Translations under genes and position numbers: made by a program
The notes under the pieces: generated by a model
Database searches by the model: none
What the model was told of the DNA's origin: nothing
The model's input: only the letters and a program-made list of their open reading frames with translations
NCBI RefSeq assembly: GCF_000305785.2
Contig: NC_018868.3
Span: forward strand, 3,208,270 to 3,272,269
Length of the DNA: 64,000 bases
Direction of reading: 5' to 3'
Origin: Simiduia agarivorans SA1 = DSM 21679
GTDB taxonomy: Bacteria > Pseudomonadota > Gammaproteobacteria > Pseudomonadales > Cellvibrionaceae
Part shown: positions 1-11,440 of the stretch, in pieces
Numbering within the stretch: the stretch's first letter is position 1
Layout: every line of letters starts with the position of its first letter

Positions 1-1
1 C

Positions 2-2398
2 CTGATTCAGACCGGTGAAATGCTGGACGACGCAGCCGCCGCGCAAAAGCGTTATGTGAATGCGATTTGTAAGGGCTTGCTGAAAATTTTGTCCAAGATG
101 GGCATTTCAACCGTCGCGTCTTATCGCGGTGCGGCTCTGTTCGAAATTATCGGATTGGATGCCGACGTGGTGGCGCTGTGCTTCCCCGAAACCCCAAGCC
201 GGATTGCTGGTGCAGGTTTTGATGATCTGCAGTCGGATTCCGCCACGGTATTGAAGTATGCCAATACCACGCGCAAACCCATCCAGCCCGGCGGCTTGTT
301 GAAGTACATGCACGGTCAGGAATATCACGCCTTTAACCCGGATGTGGTGCAAACCCTGCAGCGTGCAGTACAAACCGGCGATTATTCTGTGTGGCGCGAT
401 TACGCGGGGCTGGTCAATCACCGGCCTACAGCGACGCTGCGCGATTTGCTGAAAATCAAAGACGGCATCACGCCGGTGCCGCTGGAAGAAGTGGAGCCGG
501 TGGAGGCGATCGTCAAGCGCTTTGACTCCGCTGCCATGTCACTCGGTGCCCTGTCACCGGAAGCGCACGAGGCGCTTGCGGAAGCCATGAACCGGTTGGG
601 TGGTCGTTCAAACTCCGGTGAAGGCGGTGAAGATCCCGCGCGTCACGGCACCATTAAAACCTCTAAAATCAAACAGGTGGCCTCGGGTCGCTTCGGTGTG
701 ACGCCGGAGTATCTGGTGAATGGCGAGGTGCTGCAGATTAAAGTGGCGCAAGGTGCCAAACCTGGCGAAGGGGGGCAGCTGCCCGGTGGTAAAGTGAATA
801 AACTGATTGCCCGCCTGCGCTATTCCGTGCCGGGTGTGACGTTGATTTCGCCGCCGCCCCATCACGATATTTATTCTATCGAAGACTTGGCGCAACTGAT
901 TTTCGACCTGAAGCAGGTGAATCCGGATGCGTTGGTTTCCGTGAAGCTGGTATCGCGTCCGGGCGTGGGCACCATTGCTGCGGGTGTGGCAAAAGCTTAT
1001 GCCGACCTGATCACCATTTCCGGTTACGACGGTGGTACTGCGGCGAGTCCTATCACGTCTATCCGCTACGCCGGTTCACCCTGGGAGCTGGGTCTGTCTG
1101 AAACTCATCAGATGCTGCGCGCGAACAATCTGCGCGGCAAGGTGCGGGTACAGACCGATGGCGGTCTGAAGTCCGGTCTGGATGTGGTGAAAGCGGCTAT
1201 GCTCGGCGCCGAAAGCTTCGGTTTTGGTACCGCGCCTATGGTGGCGTTGGGCTGTAAGTACCTGCGCATTTGTCACCTGAACAACTGCGCCACCGGTGTG
1301 GCGACCCAGAATGACAAGCTGCGCAAAGACCACTATATCGGCACCGTGGATATGGCCATGAACTTCTTCAAGTTTATGGCGGAAGAAACCCGCGAATGGA
1401 TGGCTCGACTGGGTGTGCGTAGCCTGGACGAACTGGTGGGCCGTGTGGATTTGCTGGAGCGCATTGAAGGACGCACTAAGCGTCAGGGTCAATTGGATCT
1501 GAGCCCGGTGATATACACCGATGATTTCCTGGCCAGCAAACCGCAAACCTGTCAGCAGCCGCGCAATGTGCCATTTGATGAAGGTCAGTTGGCGGAAACC
1601 ATGGTGAAAACCCTGTTACCCGCCATCGAAGCAAAATCCGGTGGCGAGTTCAGTTTTACTGTGACTAACTGCGACCGTTCCATCGGCGCGCGTTTGTCCG
1701 GCGAAATTGCCAAGCGCCACGGCAACCTGGGCATGAATGACGCGCCGGTTAAACTGAATCTCACTGGTGTGGCAGGCCAAAGCTTTGGCGTGTGGAACGC
1801 CGGCGGTCTGGAGTTGTATCTGGAAGGTGATGCCAACGATTACGTAGGCAAAGGCATGGCCGGCGGCAAGATTGTGATTCGCCCGCCGAAAAATTCCGGC
1901 TTTAAATCACAGGAGACCTCAATCATCGGCAACACCTGTCTGTACGGTGCGACCGGCGGCAAACTGTTTGCATCGGGCACGGCCGGTGAGCGTTTTGCCG
2001 TGCGTAATTCCGGTGCCCATGCCGTAGTGGAAGGTGCTGGCGATCACTGCTGTGAATACATGACTGGCGGTGTGGTCACCGTGTTGGGCAAAGTGGGGGT
2101 GAACTTCGGTGCGGGTATGACCGGTGGTTTTGCCTATGTGCTCGATATGGAGCGGACTTTTTCCGATCGCTACAACCGCGAGTTGGTGGAAATCACCCGC
2201 ATCAACAACGAAGAGTTGGAGCAACACCAAACGCACCTGCAACAGATTATTGAAGAGTACGTCGCTGAAACGGACAGCGAGTGGGGTCGCTATCTGCTGG
2301 AAAACCTGACCGATCTGATCGGCAAATTCTGGCTGGTAAAACCCAAAGCCGCCAACCTTGAAGGTTTGCTCAAGCAAACCGTGGCCAGCCCGCAGTAA
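2..2398 (+). CDS. gltB: Glutamate synthase (NADPH) large subunit, C-terminal part (5' end outside window)
   Basis: The alpha subunit of glutamate synthase makes two glutamates from glutamine and 2-oxoglutarate in the cytoplasm, using electrons from GltD. The frame is open from the first bases, so the N-terminal amidotransferase domain lies outside the window. What is present is the FMN-binding synthase domain, including motifs such as [11 protein letters not shown]. The 3Fe-4S cysteines (C-x5-C-x4-C in [12 protein letters not shown]) lie near position 1255. A glycine-rich GXGXG beta-helix domain fills the last ~250 residues. gltD starts 18 bases downstream, so the two are almost certainly one operon. 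Identification is secure. Confidence 0.97.
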   Translation: MIQTGEMLDDAAAAQKRYVNAICKGLLKILSKMGISTVASYRGAALFEIIGLDADVVALCFPETPSRIAGAGFDDLQSDSATVLKYANTTRKPIQPGGLLKYMHGQEYHAFNPDVVQTLQRAVQTGDYSVWRDYAGLVNHRPTATLRDLLKIKDGITPVPLEEVEPVEAIVKRFDSAAMSLGALSPEAHEALAEAMNRLGGRSNSGEGGEDPARHGTIKTSKIKQVASGRFGVTPEYLVNGEVLQIKVAQGAKPGEGGQLPGGKVNKLIARLRYSVPGVTLISPPPHHDIYSIEDLAQLIFDLKQVNPDALVSVKLVSRPGVGTIAAGVAKAYADLITISGYDGGTAASPITSIRYAGSPWELGLSETHQMLRANNLRGKVRVQTDGGLKSGLDVVKAAMLGAESFGFGTAPMVALGCKYLRICHLNNCATGVATQNDKLRKDHYIGTVDMAMNFFKFMAEETREWMARLGVRSLDELVGRVDLLERIEGRTKRQGQLDLSPVIYTDDFLASKPQTCQQPRNVPFDEGQLAETMVKTLLPAIEAKSGGEFSFTVTNCDRSIGARLSGEIAKRHGNLGMNDAPVKLNLTGVAGQSFGVWNAGGLELYLEGDANDYVGKGMAGGKIVIRPPKNSGFKSQETSIIGNTCLYGATGGKLFASGTAGERFAVRNSGAHAVVEGAGDHCCEYMTGGVVTVLGKVGVNFGAGMTGGFAYVLDMERTFSDRYNRELVEITRINNEELEQHQTHLQQIIEEYVAETDSEWGRYLLENLTDLIGKFWLVKPKAANLEGLLKQTVASPQ

Positions 2399-3835
<1,437 letters not shown>

Positions 3836-3847
3836 TCCGCTACCCGG

Positions 3848-3943
3848 CCCCGACGCCGGGTGACGCCTGCCGCTCAACGGGGCGTCCTGCCCCGATTCGC
3901 TCGCGGGCATCCTTGTCCTTGCAAGCATCACCCGGCGTCGGGG
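3848..3943. repeat. Perfect 16-bp inverted repeat flanking a 64-bp spacer
   Basis: The arm CCCCGACGCCGGGTGA (3848-3863) is repeated exactly in inverted orientation at 3928-3943. It lies just after gltD. It could fold as a long-range hairpin in the gltD mRNA or be a small mobile repeat; no T-run follows, so it is not a standard terminator. Confidence 0.6.
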
Positions 3944-3987
3944 GCTCCACCTCCGTGCCAGCCTCCGCTAAATCACTTTGATCCGTA

Positions 3988-4028
3988 GGGTGGAATAAGC
4001 AACGCGCATTCCACCGTCGCATTCCACC
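3988..4028. repeat. REP-like palindromic repeat (GGTGGAAT / ATTCCACC)
   Basis: GGTGGAAT at 3989-3996 pairs with ATTCCACC at 4008-4015, and the ATTCCACC arm occurs again at 4021-4028. The pattern 'GTAGGGTGGAATAAGC...GCATTCCACC' resembles short intergenic palindromes seen in many proteobacterial genomes. The role is unknown. Confidence 0.5.
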
Positions 4029-4111
4029 TTTAAGGCCATACCCACCCCACGGCGAATGACCTGCCAAGCCCTCGCTTTTCCCGTACAATGCGCCCTCCAG
4101 AATGAATGTGA

Positions 4112-5182
4112 ATGGCCATGACCGAGTTAAAGAACGACCGCTTCCTGCGTGCGCTTTTGCGCCAACCCGTTGATGTAACCCCTGTATGGATGATGCGTCA
4201 GGCGGGTCGTTACCTGCCCGAATACCGCGCCAGCCGTGCCAAAGCCGGCGATTTCATGGGTTTGTGCACCAATCCCGAGGCCGCCTGTGAAGTGACGTTA
4301 CAACCGCTGGAGCGCTACCCGCTGGATGCTGCCATTCTGTTCTCCGATATCCTGACCATACCCGATGCCATGGGCCTGGGCCTGTATTTCGAAACCGGCG
4401 AGGGGCCCCGCTTCAAAAAACCGGTGCGCACCGAGGCCGACATTCAGGCGCTGAAGGTGGTCGATCCTCACAAAGACCTGCCCTACGTGGTGAACGCGGT
4501 CAGCACTATCCGGCGCGAACTGAATGGCCGGGTACCCTTAATTGGCTTCTCCGGCAGCCCCTGGACGCTGGCTACCTACATGGTAGAGGGCGGTTCCAGC
4601 AAAGATTTCCGTCGCGCCAAGACCATGGCGTTCAATCAGCCGGCGTTGATGCATCAGCTGCTGACTGTACTGGCAGACTCGGTCACCGTTTACCTGAATG
4701 CGCAGATTGAAGCCGGCGCCCAAGCGGTGCAGATCTTTGATACCTGGGGTGGTGCGCTCAGCCACGCGGCCTATCAGGAGTTTTCTCTGGCCTATATGAA
4801 ACGCATCGTGGCAGGCCTGATCCGCGAACGGGAAGGTCGCCAGGTACCGGTGATCCTGTTTACCAAAGGTGGCGGTCAATGGCTTGAGCTGCTGGCGGAT
4901 ACGGGCGCGGATGCGCTTGGGCTGGACTGGACCACCGATATTGGCCAGGCGCGCGCGCGCGTGGGTGATCGCGTGGCGCTGCAGGGCAATATGGATCCCA
5001 CCATGCTGTACGCCAGCCCGGCAAGGATCGAGGCTGAAGTGGGCAGTATTCTGGCATCTTATGGTAATGGCCCCGGCCATGTGTTCAATCTGGGGCATGG
5101 CATCACGCCGGAAGTGGATCCTGCCCACGCGGGCGCATTTATCGACGCCGTTCATCAGCTTTCTGGCAAGTATCATCAATGA
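4112..5182 (+). CDS. hemE: Uroporphyrinogen decarboxylase
   Basis: HemE removes four carboxyl groups from uroporphyrinogen III to give coproporphyrinogen III in cytoplasmic haem synthesis. The 356-residue protein has the usual length. It carries the N-terminal signature [16 protein letters not shown] with the substrate-binding arginines, then the FSDIL segment with the catalytic aspartate, and the [12 protein letters not shown] and [10 protein letters not shown] segments typical of the family. A second ATG at 4118 is an equally possible start. The gltB-gltD-hemE order is the same as in Pseudomonas. Confidence 0.96.
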   Translation: MAMTELKNDRFLRALLRQPVDVTPVWMMRQAGRYLPEYRASRAKAGDFMGLCTNPEAACEVTLQPLERYPLDAAILFSDILTIPDAMGLGLYFETGEGPRFKKPVRTEADIQALKVVDPHKDLPYVVNAVSTIRRELNGRVPLIGFSGSPWTLATYMVEGGSSKDFRRAKTMAFNQPALMHQLLTVLADSVTVYLNAQIEAGAQAVQIFDTWGGALSHAAYQEFSLAYMKRIVAGLIREREGRQVPVILFTKGGGQWLELLADTGADALGLDWTTDIGQARARVGDRVALQGNMDPTMLYASPARIEAEVGSILASYGNGPGHVFNLGHGITPEVDPAHAGAFIDAVHQLSGKYHQ

Positions 5183-5422
5183 ATGATGGGATTGTGATCC
5201 GATTCCTGCGATAAACTCGCCAAATGCGCCTCTAAGGCGCTAAAATCCATACTTAAGTCAAAAGCTTAGCGCCTGTACCTCATACGTCGTCTGAGGTGCT
5301 GGCCGCCAGCGCGGGGGTATGTGCCCCGCGCGATTGTATATAGCGGGGGCCCATTGGCCCGTCAGGCATGAGTATGGTCTGCCAGAACGGAAGACCGGTA
5401 TAGCCGCAACGAGGAAGTTGCC

Positions 5423-6787
5423 TTGGCGATAAAACAGCTAAAAGTTGATGTAAATGAGTTGACCCTCGGCATGTTCGTGTCGGGTCTGGATCGCCCGTGG
5501 TCGCAAACACCGTTTCCTTTACAGGGTTTTTACATCCGCGAACTGGATGAAATCAAACAGCTCAAAGCACACTGCAAGCACGTTTATATCGATGTGGCCA
5601 AAGGCAAGGCGCCCGTGGCGACCAAGCTCAAAACCCTGGCCAGGCCAGGCGTTTCGCAACCGGTAAATGGCCAGCGCACGGCCAAAAATGCCAGCGTAAA
5701 CATTCCTGTCGCCCCGCTCAAAATCAAGCGCAATGTGTACCAGCAAAAGGCTGCGCTCAAGAAAGAAGTGGCGGTAGCCAAAGAGCTGCACCAGCAGGTT
5801 CACACTGCCATGGGGCAGGTGCTCCAGCAGTTAGAAGCTGGCCGTGATATTCCGGTCAAAGATACCAAGCGCGCGGCCAGTGCCATGGTGGATTCGGTGA
5901 TCCGCAACCCGGATGCGTTTTCCTGGTTGGCGCGGGTGAAAGAAATTGACGAACACACCTATACCCACGCCATGCGCTCCGCCGTGTGGGGCATTCTGTT
6001 TGGTCGGCATATCGGCTTGAGCAAAACTGACCTGGATACGCTGGCGCTCGGCATTCTGCTCAAGGATGTGGGCAAGGTTAACATCGATAAAAAGCTCATT
6101 GCCAAAAAAGACAGAACCCCGGCCGAGGAGCTGGAGTACGAAAAGTTTGTCCTCAATGGCTGCGATATTCTCCGGCAAATGCCCGGCATAGAGCCGCGGG
6201 TAATTGCCGTGGTGAAAACCCACTGCGAGCGTCTGAATGGCAGTGGCTTCCCTCAGCATTTACGCGGCGACAAAATACCGATGTTAGGCAAGATTGCCGG
6301 CATCGTGACCTATTACGATGACACCACCAACCCGCGTGGTGAGACTTACCCCTTGGCTCCTTCAAAGGCGGTTGCCAAGTTGTATGAGTTGCGCGATGTG
6401 CAGTTTCAGGAAGAGCTGGTGGTGGAATTTATCCGCGCCATCGGCCTCTACCCCACCGGTACGCTGGTGGAGCTATCCACGGGCGAAGTGGGTGTCGTGG
6501 TAGAGCAGAATTTTGAGCGCCGGTTAAAGCCGAAAGTGATGCTGGTGCTGGATTCGTGCAAGCATCAGATGCGAAAGCCTTTGCTGCTGGATCTGGCAGA
6601 GGATGACCGGCAAAAACAGGCGCTGATTGATTCCGGTAAAAAGCGCATTTCGGAAGTGGAAAAAATCGAAATCGCGCAGGATCTGGAACCGGGCAGCTAC
6701 GATGTGGATATTGCCTTTATCCGCGATCAGTATTTGTTTAAGCCCGAGAAAAAGGGTTGGCTTTCTACTATCTTCGGTAAGGATTAA
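5423..6787 (+). CDS. DUF3391 / HD-GYP-like protein with degenerate active site
   Basis: HD-GYP proteins normally hydrolyse the second messenger cyclic di-GMP. Residues 1-~65 match the DUF3391 N-terminal domain that usually precedes HD-GYP. The HD-GYP-like domain spans roughly 150-310, with a family-like flank to the end. Key residues are lost: the HD dyad reads K214-D215 (ILLKDVGK), the HHExxxGxGYP motif reads HCERLNGSGFP (267-277), and the later DxYDA motif reads TYYDD. It is therefore probably a non-catalytic binding or scaffold version. The start is TTG, chosen because GAGGAAG lies 5 bases upstream and the DUF3391 domain begins immediately. Confidence 0.85.
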   Translation: MAIKQLKVDVNELTLGMFVSGLDRPWSQTPFPLQGFYIRELDEIKQLKAHCKHVYIDVAKGKAPVATKLKTLARPGVSQPVNGQRTAKNASVNIPVAPLKIKRNVYQQKAALKKEVAVAKELHQQVHTAMGQVLQQLEAGRDIPVKDTKRAASAMVDSVIRNPDAFSWLARVKEIDEHTYTHAMRSAVWGILFGRHIGLSKTDLDTLALGILLKDVGKVNIDKKLIAKKDRTPAEELEYEKFVLNGCDILRQMPGIEPRVIAVVKTHCERLNGSGFPQHLRGDKIPMLGKIAGIVTYYDDTTNPRGETYPLAPSKAVAKLYELRDVQFQEELVVEFIRAIGLYPTGTLVELSTGEVGVVVEQNFERRLKPKVMLVLDSCKHQMRKPLLLDLAEDDRQKQALIDSGKKRISEVEKIEIAQDLEPGSYDVDIAFIRDQYLFKPEKKGWLSTIFGKD

Positions 6788-6839
6788 AACAAGTTGCTAG
6801 TCAGGCGGATTCTCTTGCTGGAGAATTGAGACCAGTGAC

Positions 6840-7463
6840 TTATCCCCCTTTAAACCCTTTCGCCACCACGTAGACTTCCCGCGAGCGTGCGCGCGATGCG
6901 GCCGGTTTGCGGATGACCACTTTGTCGAAGCTTTCGCGAACGTCTTTAAGATAGTCGTCATAACCTTCGCCCATGAATACTTTGGCCACAAAGCTGCCTT
7001 TTTTGCGCAGTACCTGGCGGGCCATGTCGAGTGCCAGTTCTACCAGATACATGGAGCTGGCCTGGTCGGCGGCATTGACCCCGCTGATGTTGGGCGCCAT
7101 GTCAGAAATCACCACATCTACCGCATCGCTGTTGATGGTGGCCATGATCTGGTCGAACACCTTGTCCTCGGTGAAGTCGCCCTGGATAAACTCCACCTGG
7201 GCAATGGCATCCATGGGCAGTATGTCGGAGGCAATCACCCGCCCATGCTCGCCCACCAGCTTCATCGCGACCTGCGACCAGCCGCCGGGCGCCGAGCCCA
7301 GATCCATAACCACCTGGTGCGGGCGGAAGAGTTTGTCTTTTTCATTCAATTCCAGCAGTTTGTAGCTGGCGCGCGAGCGATAACCGTCCACCTGGGCCCG
7401 CTTCACATAGGGGTCATTCACGTGTTCTTCCAGCCAGCGATTACTGCTTTTGGAGCGGGCCAT
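6840..7463 (-). CDS. rlmE: 23S rRNA (uridine-2'-O-)-methyltransferase RlmE (FtsJ)
   Basis: RlmE methylates U2552 of 23S rRNA in the late 50S subunit using S-adenosylmethionine. The 207-residue protein has the family length. It shows the SAM-binding loop [11 protein letters not shown] and the catalytic K-D-K-E tetrad: Lys in SYKLLEL, Asp in SDMAPN, Lys in FVAKVF and Glu in SREVY. It is transcribed away from the FAD oxidoreductase at 7617. Identification is secure. Confidence 0.96.
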   Translation of the reverse strand: MARSKSSNRWLEEHVNDPYVKRAQVDGYRSRASYKLLELNEKDKLFRPHQVVMDLGSAPGGWSQVAMKLVGEHGRVIASDILPMDAIAQVEFIQGDFTEDKVFDQIMATINSDAVDVVISDMAPNISGVNAADQASSMYLVELALDMARQVLRKKGSFVAKVFMGEGYDDYLKDVRESFDKVVIRKPAASRARSREVYVVAKGFKGG

Positions 7464-7616
7464 GGGACTCTCTCTCGCAAAAAAACGCCTATTGTAAGCG
7501 GTGGCCGGGGCAAATTCACGGTCGGAGGCCCCGGTCAGGTTAAAACACAGTTAAAATGGCGGTATCAGGCCTAAACTTATTACCCACTGCCGGATAGCCC
7601 CCGGCCGGAGTTACCT

Positions 7617-9245
7617 ATGTTGCGAATTAACGAGCTTTCCCTGCCCTTAGATCACCCGGAGGACGCGTTGGTGCAGGCGATTGCCAAGCGCCTGAAGCTC
7701 ACGCCGGGCGAGCTGCAGGGCTTTGAGGTGTTCAAGCGCAGCTACGATGCACGCAAGAAAAACTCGGAAATCAAGTTTATCTATATCGTGGATGTCGCCG
7801 TGGCTGACGAGGCTTCAGTGCTGGCCCGGTTGGGGAAAGACAACAAGGTCGGCCCGGCGCCCGATACCCGTTATTACCCGGTCGAGCCGGCACCCGCGGC
7901 GTTGACCGAGCGCCCGCTGGTGGTGGGCTTTGGTCCCTGCGGCCTGTTTGCCGCGTTAATATTGGCGCAGGCCGGCTTCAAGCCCATTGTGTTGGAACGG
8001 GGCCGCGATGTGCGCAAGCGCACCAAGGACACCTGGGCATTGTGGCGCAATAAAGTGCTGACGCCCGAATCCAATGTTCAGTTTGGCGAGGGCGGCGCGG
8101 GGCTGTTTTCCGACGGCAAACTCTACAGCCAGATCAAAGACCCGAAGTTTTACGGCCGCAAGGTCATGCAGGAGTTCGTCAAGGCCGGCGCACCGGAAGA
8201 AATTCTGTACGTGAGTAAACCGCACATTGGCACCTTCCGCCTCACCGGTGTGGTCTCGCGCATGCGTGAAGAAATCATCCGCCTGGGTGGCGACGTCCGG
8301 TTTGAAAGCCGTGTTACCGAATTTGACATTCAGGATGGTCGCATTGCCGGGGTGACACTGGCCGACGGTTCCCACATCGCCAGCCGCTACGTGGTGTTGG
8401 CGTTGGGTCACAGCGCACGCGACAGTTTCCGGCAGTTACACAAGCAGGGAGTGTTCATTGAACCCAAACCTTTCGCCATCGGGTTTCGCATTGAGCACCC
8501 GCAATCGATGGTGGATCAGGCACGTTTGGGGAAATACGCCGGTCACCCGGAGTTGGGTGCGGCCGATTACAAGTTGGTGTATCACGCCAGCAACGGGCGG
8601 CCGGTGTACAGCTTTTGCATGTGCCCCGGTGGCACCGTGGTGGCAGCCACCAGCGAGCCCGAGCGGGTAGTTACCAATGGCATGAGCCAATATTCACGCA
8701 ACGAGCGCAATGCCAACGCCGGCATCGTGGTGGGTATCAACCCCGCAGACGATTTCCCGGGCGATGCATTGGCGGGCGTTGCCTTGCAGGAAGAGCTCGA
8801 ATCGGCGGCTTACACGCTAGGGGGCAGCGACTACTGCGCGCCAGGGCAACTGGTGGGCGATTTCATTGCCAATCGTCCGTCCACGGCATGGGGGGAGGTG
8901 GAGCCATCCTATAAGCCGGGCGTAAAACTGGGCGATCTGACGCCGTCACTGCCCGCTTACGCAATTGAGGCCATTCGCGAGGCGTTGCCCGAATTCGGCA
9001 AACAAATTAAAGGCTTTGACCGCGCCGACGCCGTGCTCACCGGTATTGAAACCCGCACCTCCTCGCCGGTGCGCATTACCCGCGATCGCGAAACCTACCA
9101 GAGCCTGAATACCCGCGGACTCTTTCCCGCCGGTGAGGGTGCCGGTTATGCGGGTGGAATTCTTTCTGCCGGCGTAGACGGCATTCGCGTGGCCGAAGCC
9201 GTGGCGCAGGCAATGCGCGCCGACTGGCAGGCTGAGAACGCCTGA
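7617..9245 (+). CDS. FAD-dependent oxidoreductase of the COG2509 type (uncharacterised)
   Basis: This 542-residue protein belongs to a widely conserved but uncharacterised family of FAD-dependent dehydrogenases. The first ~95 residues form the small N-terminal domain typical of the family. A Rossmann FAD motif follows (VVGFGPCGLFAALILAQAG, near residue 102), and the C-terminus has an FAD-binding GLFPAGEGAGYAGG segment. No signal peptide is seen, so it is probably cytoplasmic. The substrate is unknown. The RNA methyltransferase gene begins 10 bases downstream, suggesting co-transcription. Confidence 0.88.
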   Translation: MLRINELSLPLDHPEDALVQAIAKRLKLTPGELQGFEVFKRSYDARKKNSEIKFIYIVDVAVADEASVLARLGKDNKVGPAPDTRYYPVEPAPAALTERPLVVGFGPCGLFAALILAQAGFKPIVLERGRDVRKRTKDTWALWRNKVLTPESNVQFGEGGAGLFSDGKLYSQIKDPKFYGRKVMQEFVKAGAPEEILYVSKPHIGTFRLTGVVSRMREEIIRLGGDVRFESRVTEFDIQDGRIAGVTLADGSHIASRYVVLALGHSARDSFRQLHKQGVFIEPKPFAIGFRIEHPQSMVDQARLGKYAGHPELGAADYKLVYHASNGRPVYSFCMCPGGTVVAATSEPERVVTNGMSQYSRNERNANAGIVVGINPADDFPGDALAGVALQEELESAAYTLGGSDYCAPGQLVGDFIANRPSTAWGEVEPSYKPGVKLGDLTPSLPAYAIEAIREALPEFGKQIKGFDRADAVLTGIETRTSSPVRITRDRETYQSLNTRGLFPAGEGAGYAGGILSAGVDGIRVAEAVAQAMRADWQAENA

Positions 9246-9255
9246 GGAAGCACTG

Positions 9256-9978
9256 ATGAAATTGGATGACGCAAAAAAATTGCATCAGAAGAAATACCGT
9301 CAGTTAAGCGGATGCTATCTGGTGGAAGGCGAGCATTTGGTATTGGAGCTGCTGCGCGCCTTGGCACAACGAACGGCGCTGGCGCAAAGCCACGTGTATG
9401 TGACCGAAGAATACCGCGATTTTCAGCAGCAATTGCCGCAAACGGTTGTTTCTGCCAGGCAGATGGCGCAGATGTCTGATACCAAGTCTCCGCAGGGGAT
9501 TGTGGCGGTGGTACCGCAGCTGCCCGTCTCCGCGCAGGGGCAGGAGCAGGCCATTTATCTGTGGCAATGTCAGGATCCGGGTAACCTCGGCACCATCATG
9601 CGTACATTGGCCTGGTTCGGGCGTTTTCAATTACTGCTGAGTCCGGATTCGGTGGACCCTTACAACCCGAAAGTGGTGCGGGCAAGCATGGGGGCTGTAT
9701 TTCACTTGCCCATGCAATTGGATGTGGCTCCCGATACCCTGCCATCCCGGTTTTCCCACTTCGCCTGTCTGGATATGGCCGGGCAACCGCTGACCGAATT
9801 GCGGGCAAGCGGCGGCAGTTGTTTAGTGTTTGGCAATGAGGCCCGGGGTCTGCCAGCGGAATTGGTGCAGGCGCTGGGTGCCGAGGCATTTACCATTCCC
9901 GGCAGTGGCGCCATTGAATCGCTGAATCTGGCGTCCGCACTCAATATGTGCGTGTGGGAGCTGCGAAGGAGCGGGTGA
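9256..9978 (+). CDS. TrmH/SpoU-family RNA 2'-O-methyltransferase
   Basis: The 240-residue protein carries the three SPOUT-fold motifs of RNA ribose methyltransferases: an early DPGNLGTIMRT (motif 1), FGNEARGLP (motif 2) and IPGSGAIESLNLASAL (motif 3). These form the trefoil knot that binds S-adenosylmethionine. Residues 1-~95 are a substrate-binding domain (YLVEGEHLV...). The exact RNA target cannot be read from sequence. It follows the FAD oxidoreductase by 10 bases. Confidence 0.9.
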   Translation: MKLDDAKKLHQKKYRQLSGCYLVEGEHLVLELLRALAQRTALAQSHVYVTEEYRDFQQQLPQTVVSARQMAQMSDTKSPQGIVAVVPQLPVSAQGQEQAIYLWQCQDPGNLGTIMRTLAWFGRFQLLLSPDSVDPYNPKVVRASMGAVFHLPMQLDVAPDTLPSRFSHFACLDMAGQPLTELRASGGSCLVFGNEARGLPAELVQALGAEAFTIPGSGAIESLNLASALNMCVWELRRSG

Positions 9979-10352
9979 TGGCGGACTTCTTTCTGCGGTT
10001 GACGTGGTGTGCAGTACTTTTTTATTTTGCACGTCGAGCCTGACTGCCGCGCAAAATGCCATTGAGCCAGAGCATGCATTCGAAGAGCAGTCACCGTTTG
10101 ATGGTGACCTGGCCATCGAAGCGTTAATGCCGGTGAGTCATCAGGATGACTTGTTTGAAATGCTTGAGAGTGGCGTGGTCCGGCAATGCAGAGCACATGG
10201 CGGCGCGGTATATCGGCCGTGAAACAGTGAGTTACGTAGCGAATATTGCCAAGTATTATCTGGCCTACAAATTGATTTCGGAGCAGCAAGCCATTCGAGA
10301 CGAATTAAAAACCGTGTCTGATGCAAGCTGCGTTACAGCGCTTGCTTGCTGA
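9978..10352 (+). pseudogene. Small exported-protein-like gene broken by apparent frameshifts
   Basis: Three partly overlapping reading-frame segments follow one another. An ATG at 9978, overlapping the last base of the methyltransferase gene, gives MADFFLRLTWCAVLFYF, which resembles a signal peptide. The adjoining frame (10004-10222) gives an acidic stretch (AIEPEHAFEEQSPFDGDLAIEAL). From about 10170 the first frame resumes with a helical segment (AEHMAARYIGRETVSYV...AKYYLAYKLISEQQ) ending at 10352. Together they read like one ~110-residue protein interrupted by two compensating shifts. It could also be a sequencing error or chance. Function is unknown. Confidence 0.4.
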
Positions 10353-10812
10353 CCGCCAGCCAGAAAATTGCCAGGGTTACGGGCGGTAGGGTGAAGGTCG
10401 CCACGCGGGTGAAAGGGCCATGATAAAAGGTTTCCGCGCGGGTGAGCGGGGTTGGTTGCGCGGCGTTGCGACGCCGATGCAGGCGCACTAACAGAAAATT
10501 TCCCAGCCAGATATCAATCACTTCCAATACCACGATGGCACTTACCAGCCAGAGCTTTTGTTGCAACCATGGTGCCTGCCACCAGTTGAGCAGGGAGGCC
10601 ATCAGAATGCCTGTGGTAATCAATGTAAAAAAGGCCAGGTGTTCAACGATCAGCGTACCCAAAAATACCCGCTCCACCAAACGGTATTCGCTTGAGTGTG
10701 CCGGGAACGCGATACGGGCTTTGCGCAGTACTAACCAGGCGCCCAGTGCCGGACCAATCCACAGGATCAGTGCACCCAGATGAATGACTTTAAGCAGGCT
10801 GTAAGTCAGCAC
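10333..10812 (-). CDS. DUF2269-like integral membrane protein
   Basis: A 159-residue protein with about four hydrophobic segments (starting near residues 6, 50, 86 and 136) and conserved-looking histidines at the membrane edge (KVIHLGALILWIGP and VEHLAFF). The pattern resembles DUF2269/CopD-like four-helix membrane proteins; the function is not known. Its start overlaps the end of the upstream gene by 23 bases, so the two are probably translationally coupled and part of the psd transcription unit. Confidence 0.65.
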   Translation of the reverse strand: MLTYSLLKVIHLGALILWIGPALGAWLVLRKARIAFPAHSSEYRLVERVFLGTLIVEHLAFFTLITTGILMASLLNWWQAPWLQQKLWLVSAIVVLEVIDIWLGNFLLVRLHRRRNAAQPTPLTRAETFYHGPFTRVATFTLPPVTLAIFWLAVSKQAL

Positions 10813-11440
10813 GATTAAATAAGGTGTGGGCGATGATCAGCATCCAGAGTGTGCTGCATACCATGGCGGTGGCGGTGAAAAATTCCGTGAGCGCCATATT
10901 GCCCACGGCAACGGCCGCACTGAGTCCCAGGCCGAGGCTCCAGCTGATCAGGCCGCTCACCGCGATCCAGCGCGCGAGCGTCCGCTGTCGGATCAGCAGC
11001 AAGGTCAACAGCATGCCGCCCAGATTGTATAAGCCATTGCCGAGAAAACCCGTGAGGAACATGGCGAGCTGCTCGATCAAGGCCAGCTGGCTTGCGCCCA
11101 CCGCGATGGCTTGGGGCAGAATAAAACTGTAAATCACCTCGGCCATCAGATCGGGCGCGATGCCAATGGCCACCAGTGTCAGTCCCAGCGTGCGCAAGGG
11201 GCCCGGGTTCACCTGTTGGGCCAGCAAGGTACAGAAAGTTAACAGCCCCAGTGCGGACAGCATCCAGAGATACCAGCCGGCGCGCCACAGACCCAGATTG
11301 TCCACAATGAACTGCATGCGTTCGCCCAGTTCATTGCCCACCGGGAAGCCGCCGCGCATGGGGCCTGCCATCATCAGGCAGGCTGCGGTGATGACCGCTA
11401 CGATGCCATAGGTGAGGATGAGTTGGTGTTTTCCCTGCAT
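10790..11440 (-). CDS. Six-helix integral membrane protein of unknown function
   Basis: 216 residues with about six predicted membrane spans (roughly residues 8-25, 52-72, 85-105, 128-150, 160-178 and 185-207). I do not recognise a family with confidence; it is somewhat like DUF4386-type membrane proteins. Its ATG shares one base with the psd stop codon (TGATG) and its 3' end overlaps the next gene by 23 bases, so it is in an operon with psd. Confidence 0.7.
   Translation of the reverse strand: MQGKHQLILTYGIVAVITAACLMMAGPMRGGFPVGNELGERMQFIVDNLGLWRAGWYLWMLSALGLLTFCTLLAQQVNPGPLRTLGLTLVAIGIAPDLMAEVIYSFILPQAIAVGASQLALIEQLAMFLTGFLGNGLYNLGGMLLTLLLIRQRTLARWIAVSGLISWSLGLGLSAAVAVGNMALTEFFTATAMVCSTLWMLIIAHTLFNRADLQPA

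Noticed and set aside
5183..5422. Possible riboswitch upstream of the HD-GYP-like gene (cyclic di-GMP type)
   Set aside because: The leader shows a small hairpin but none of the conserved GEMM sequence blocks, so no riboswitch is claimed.
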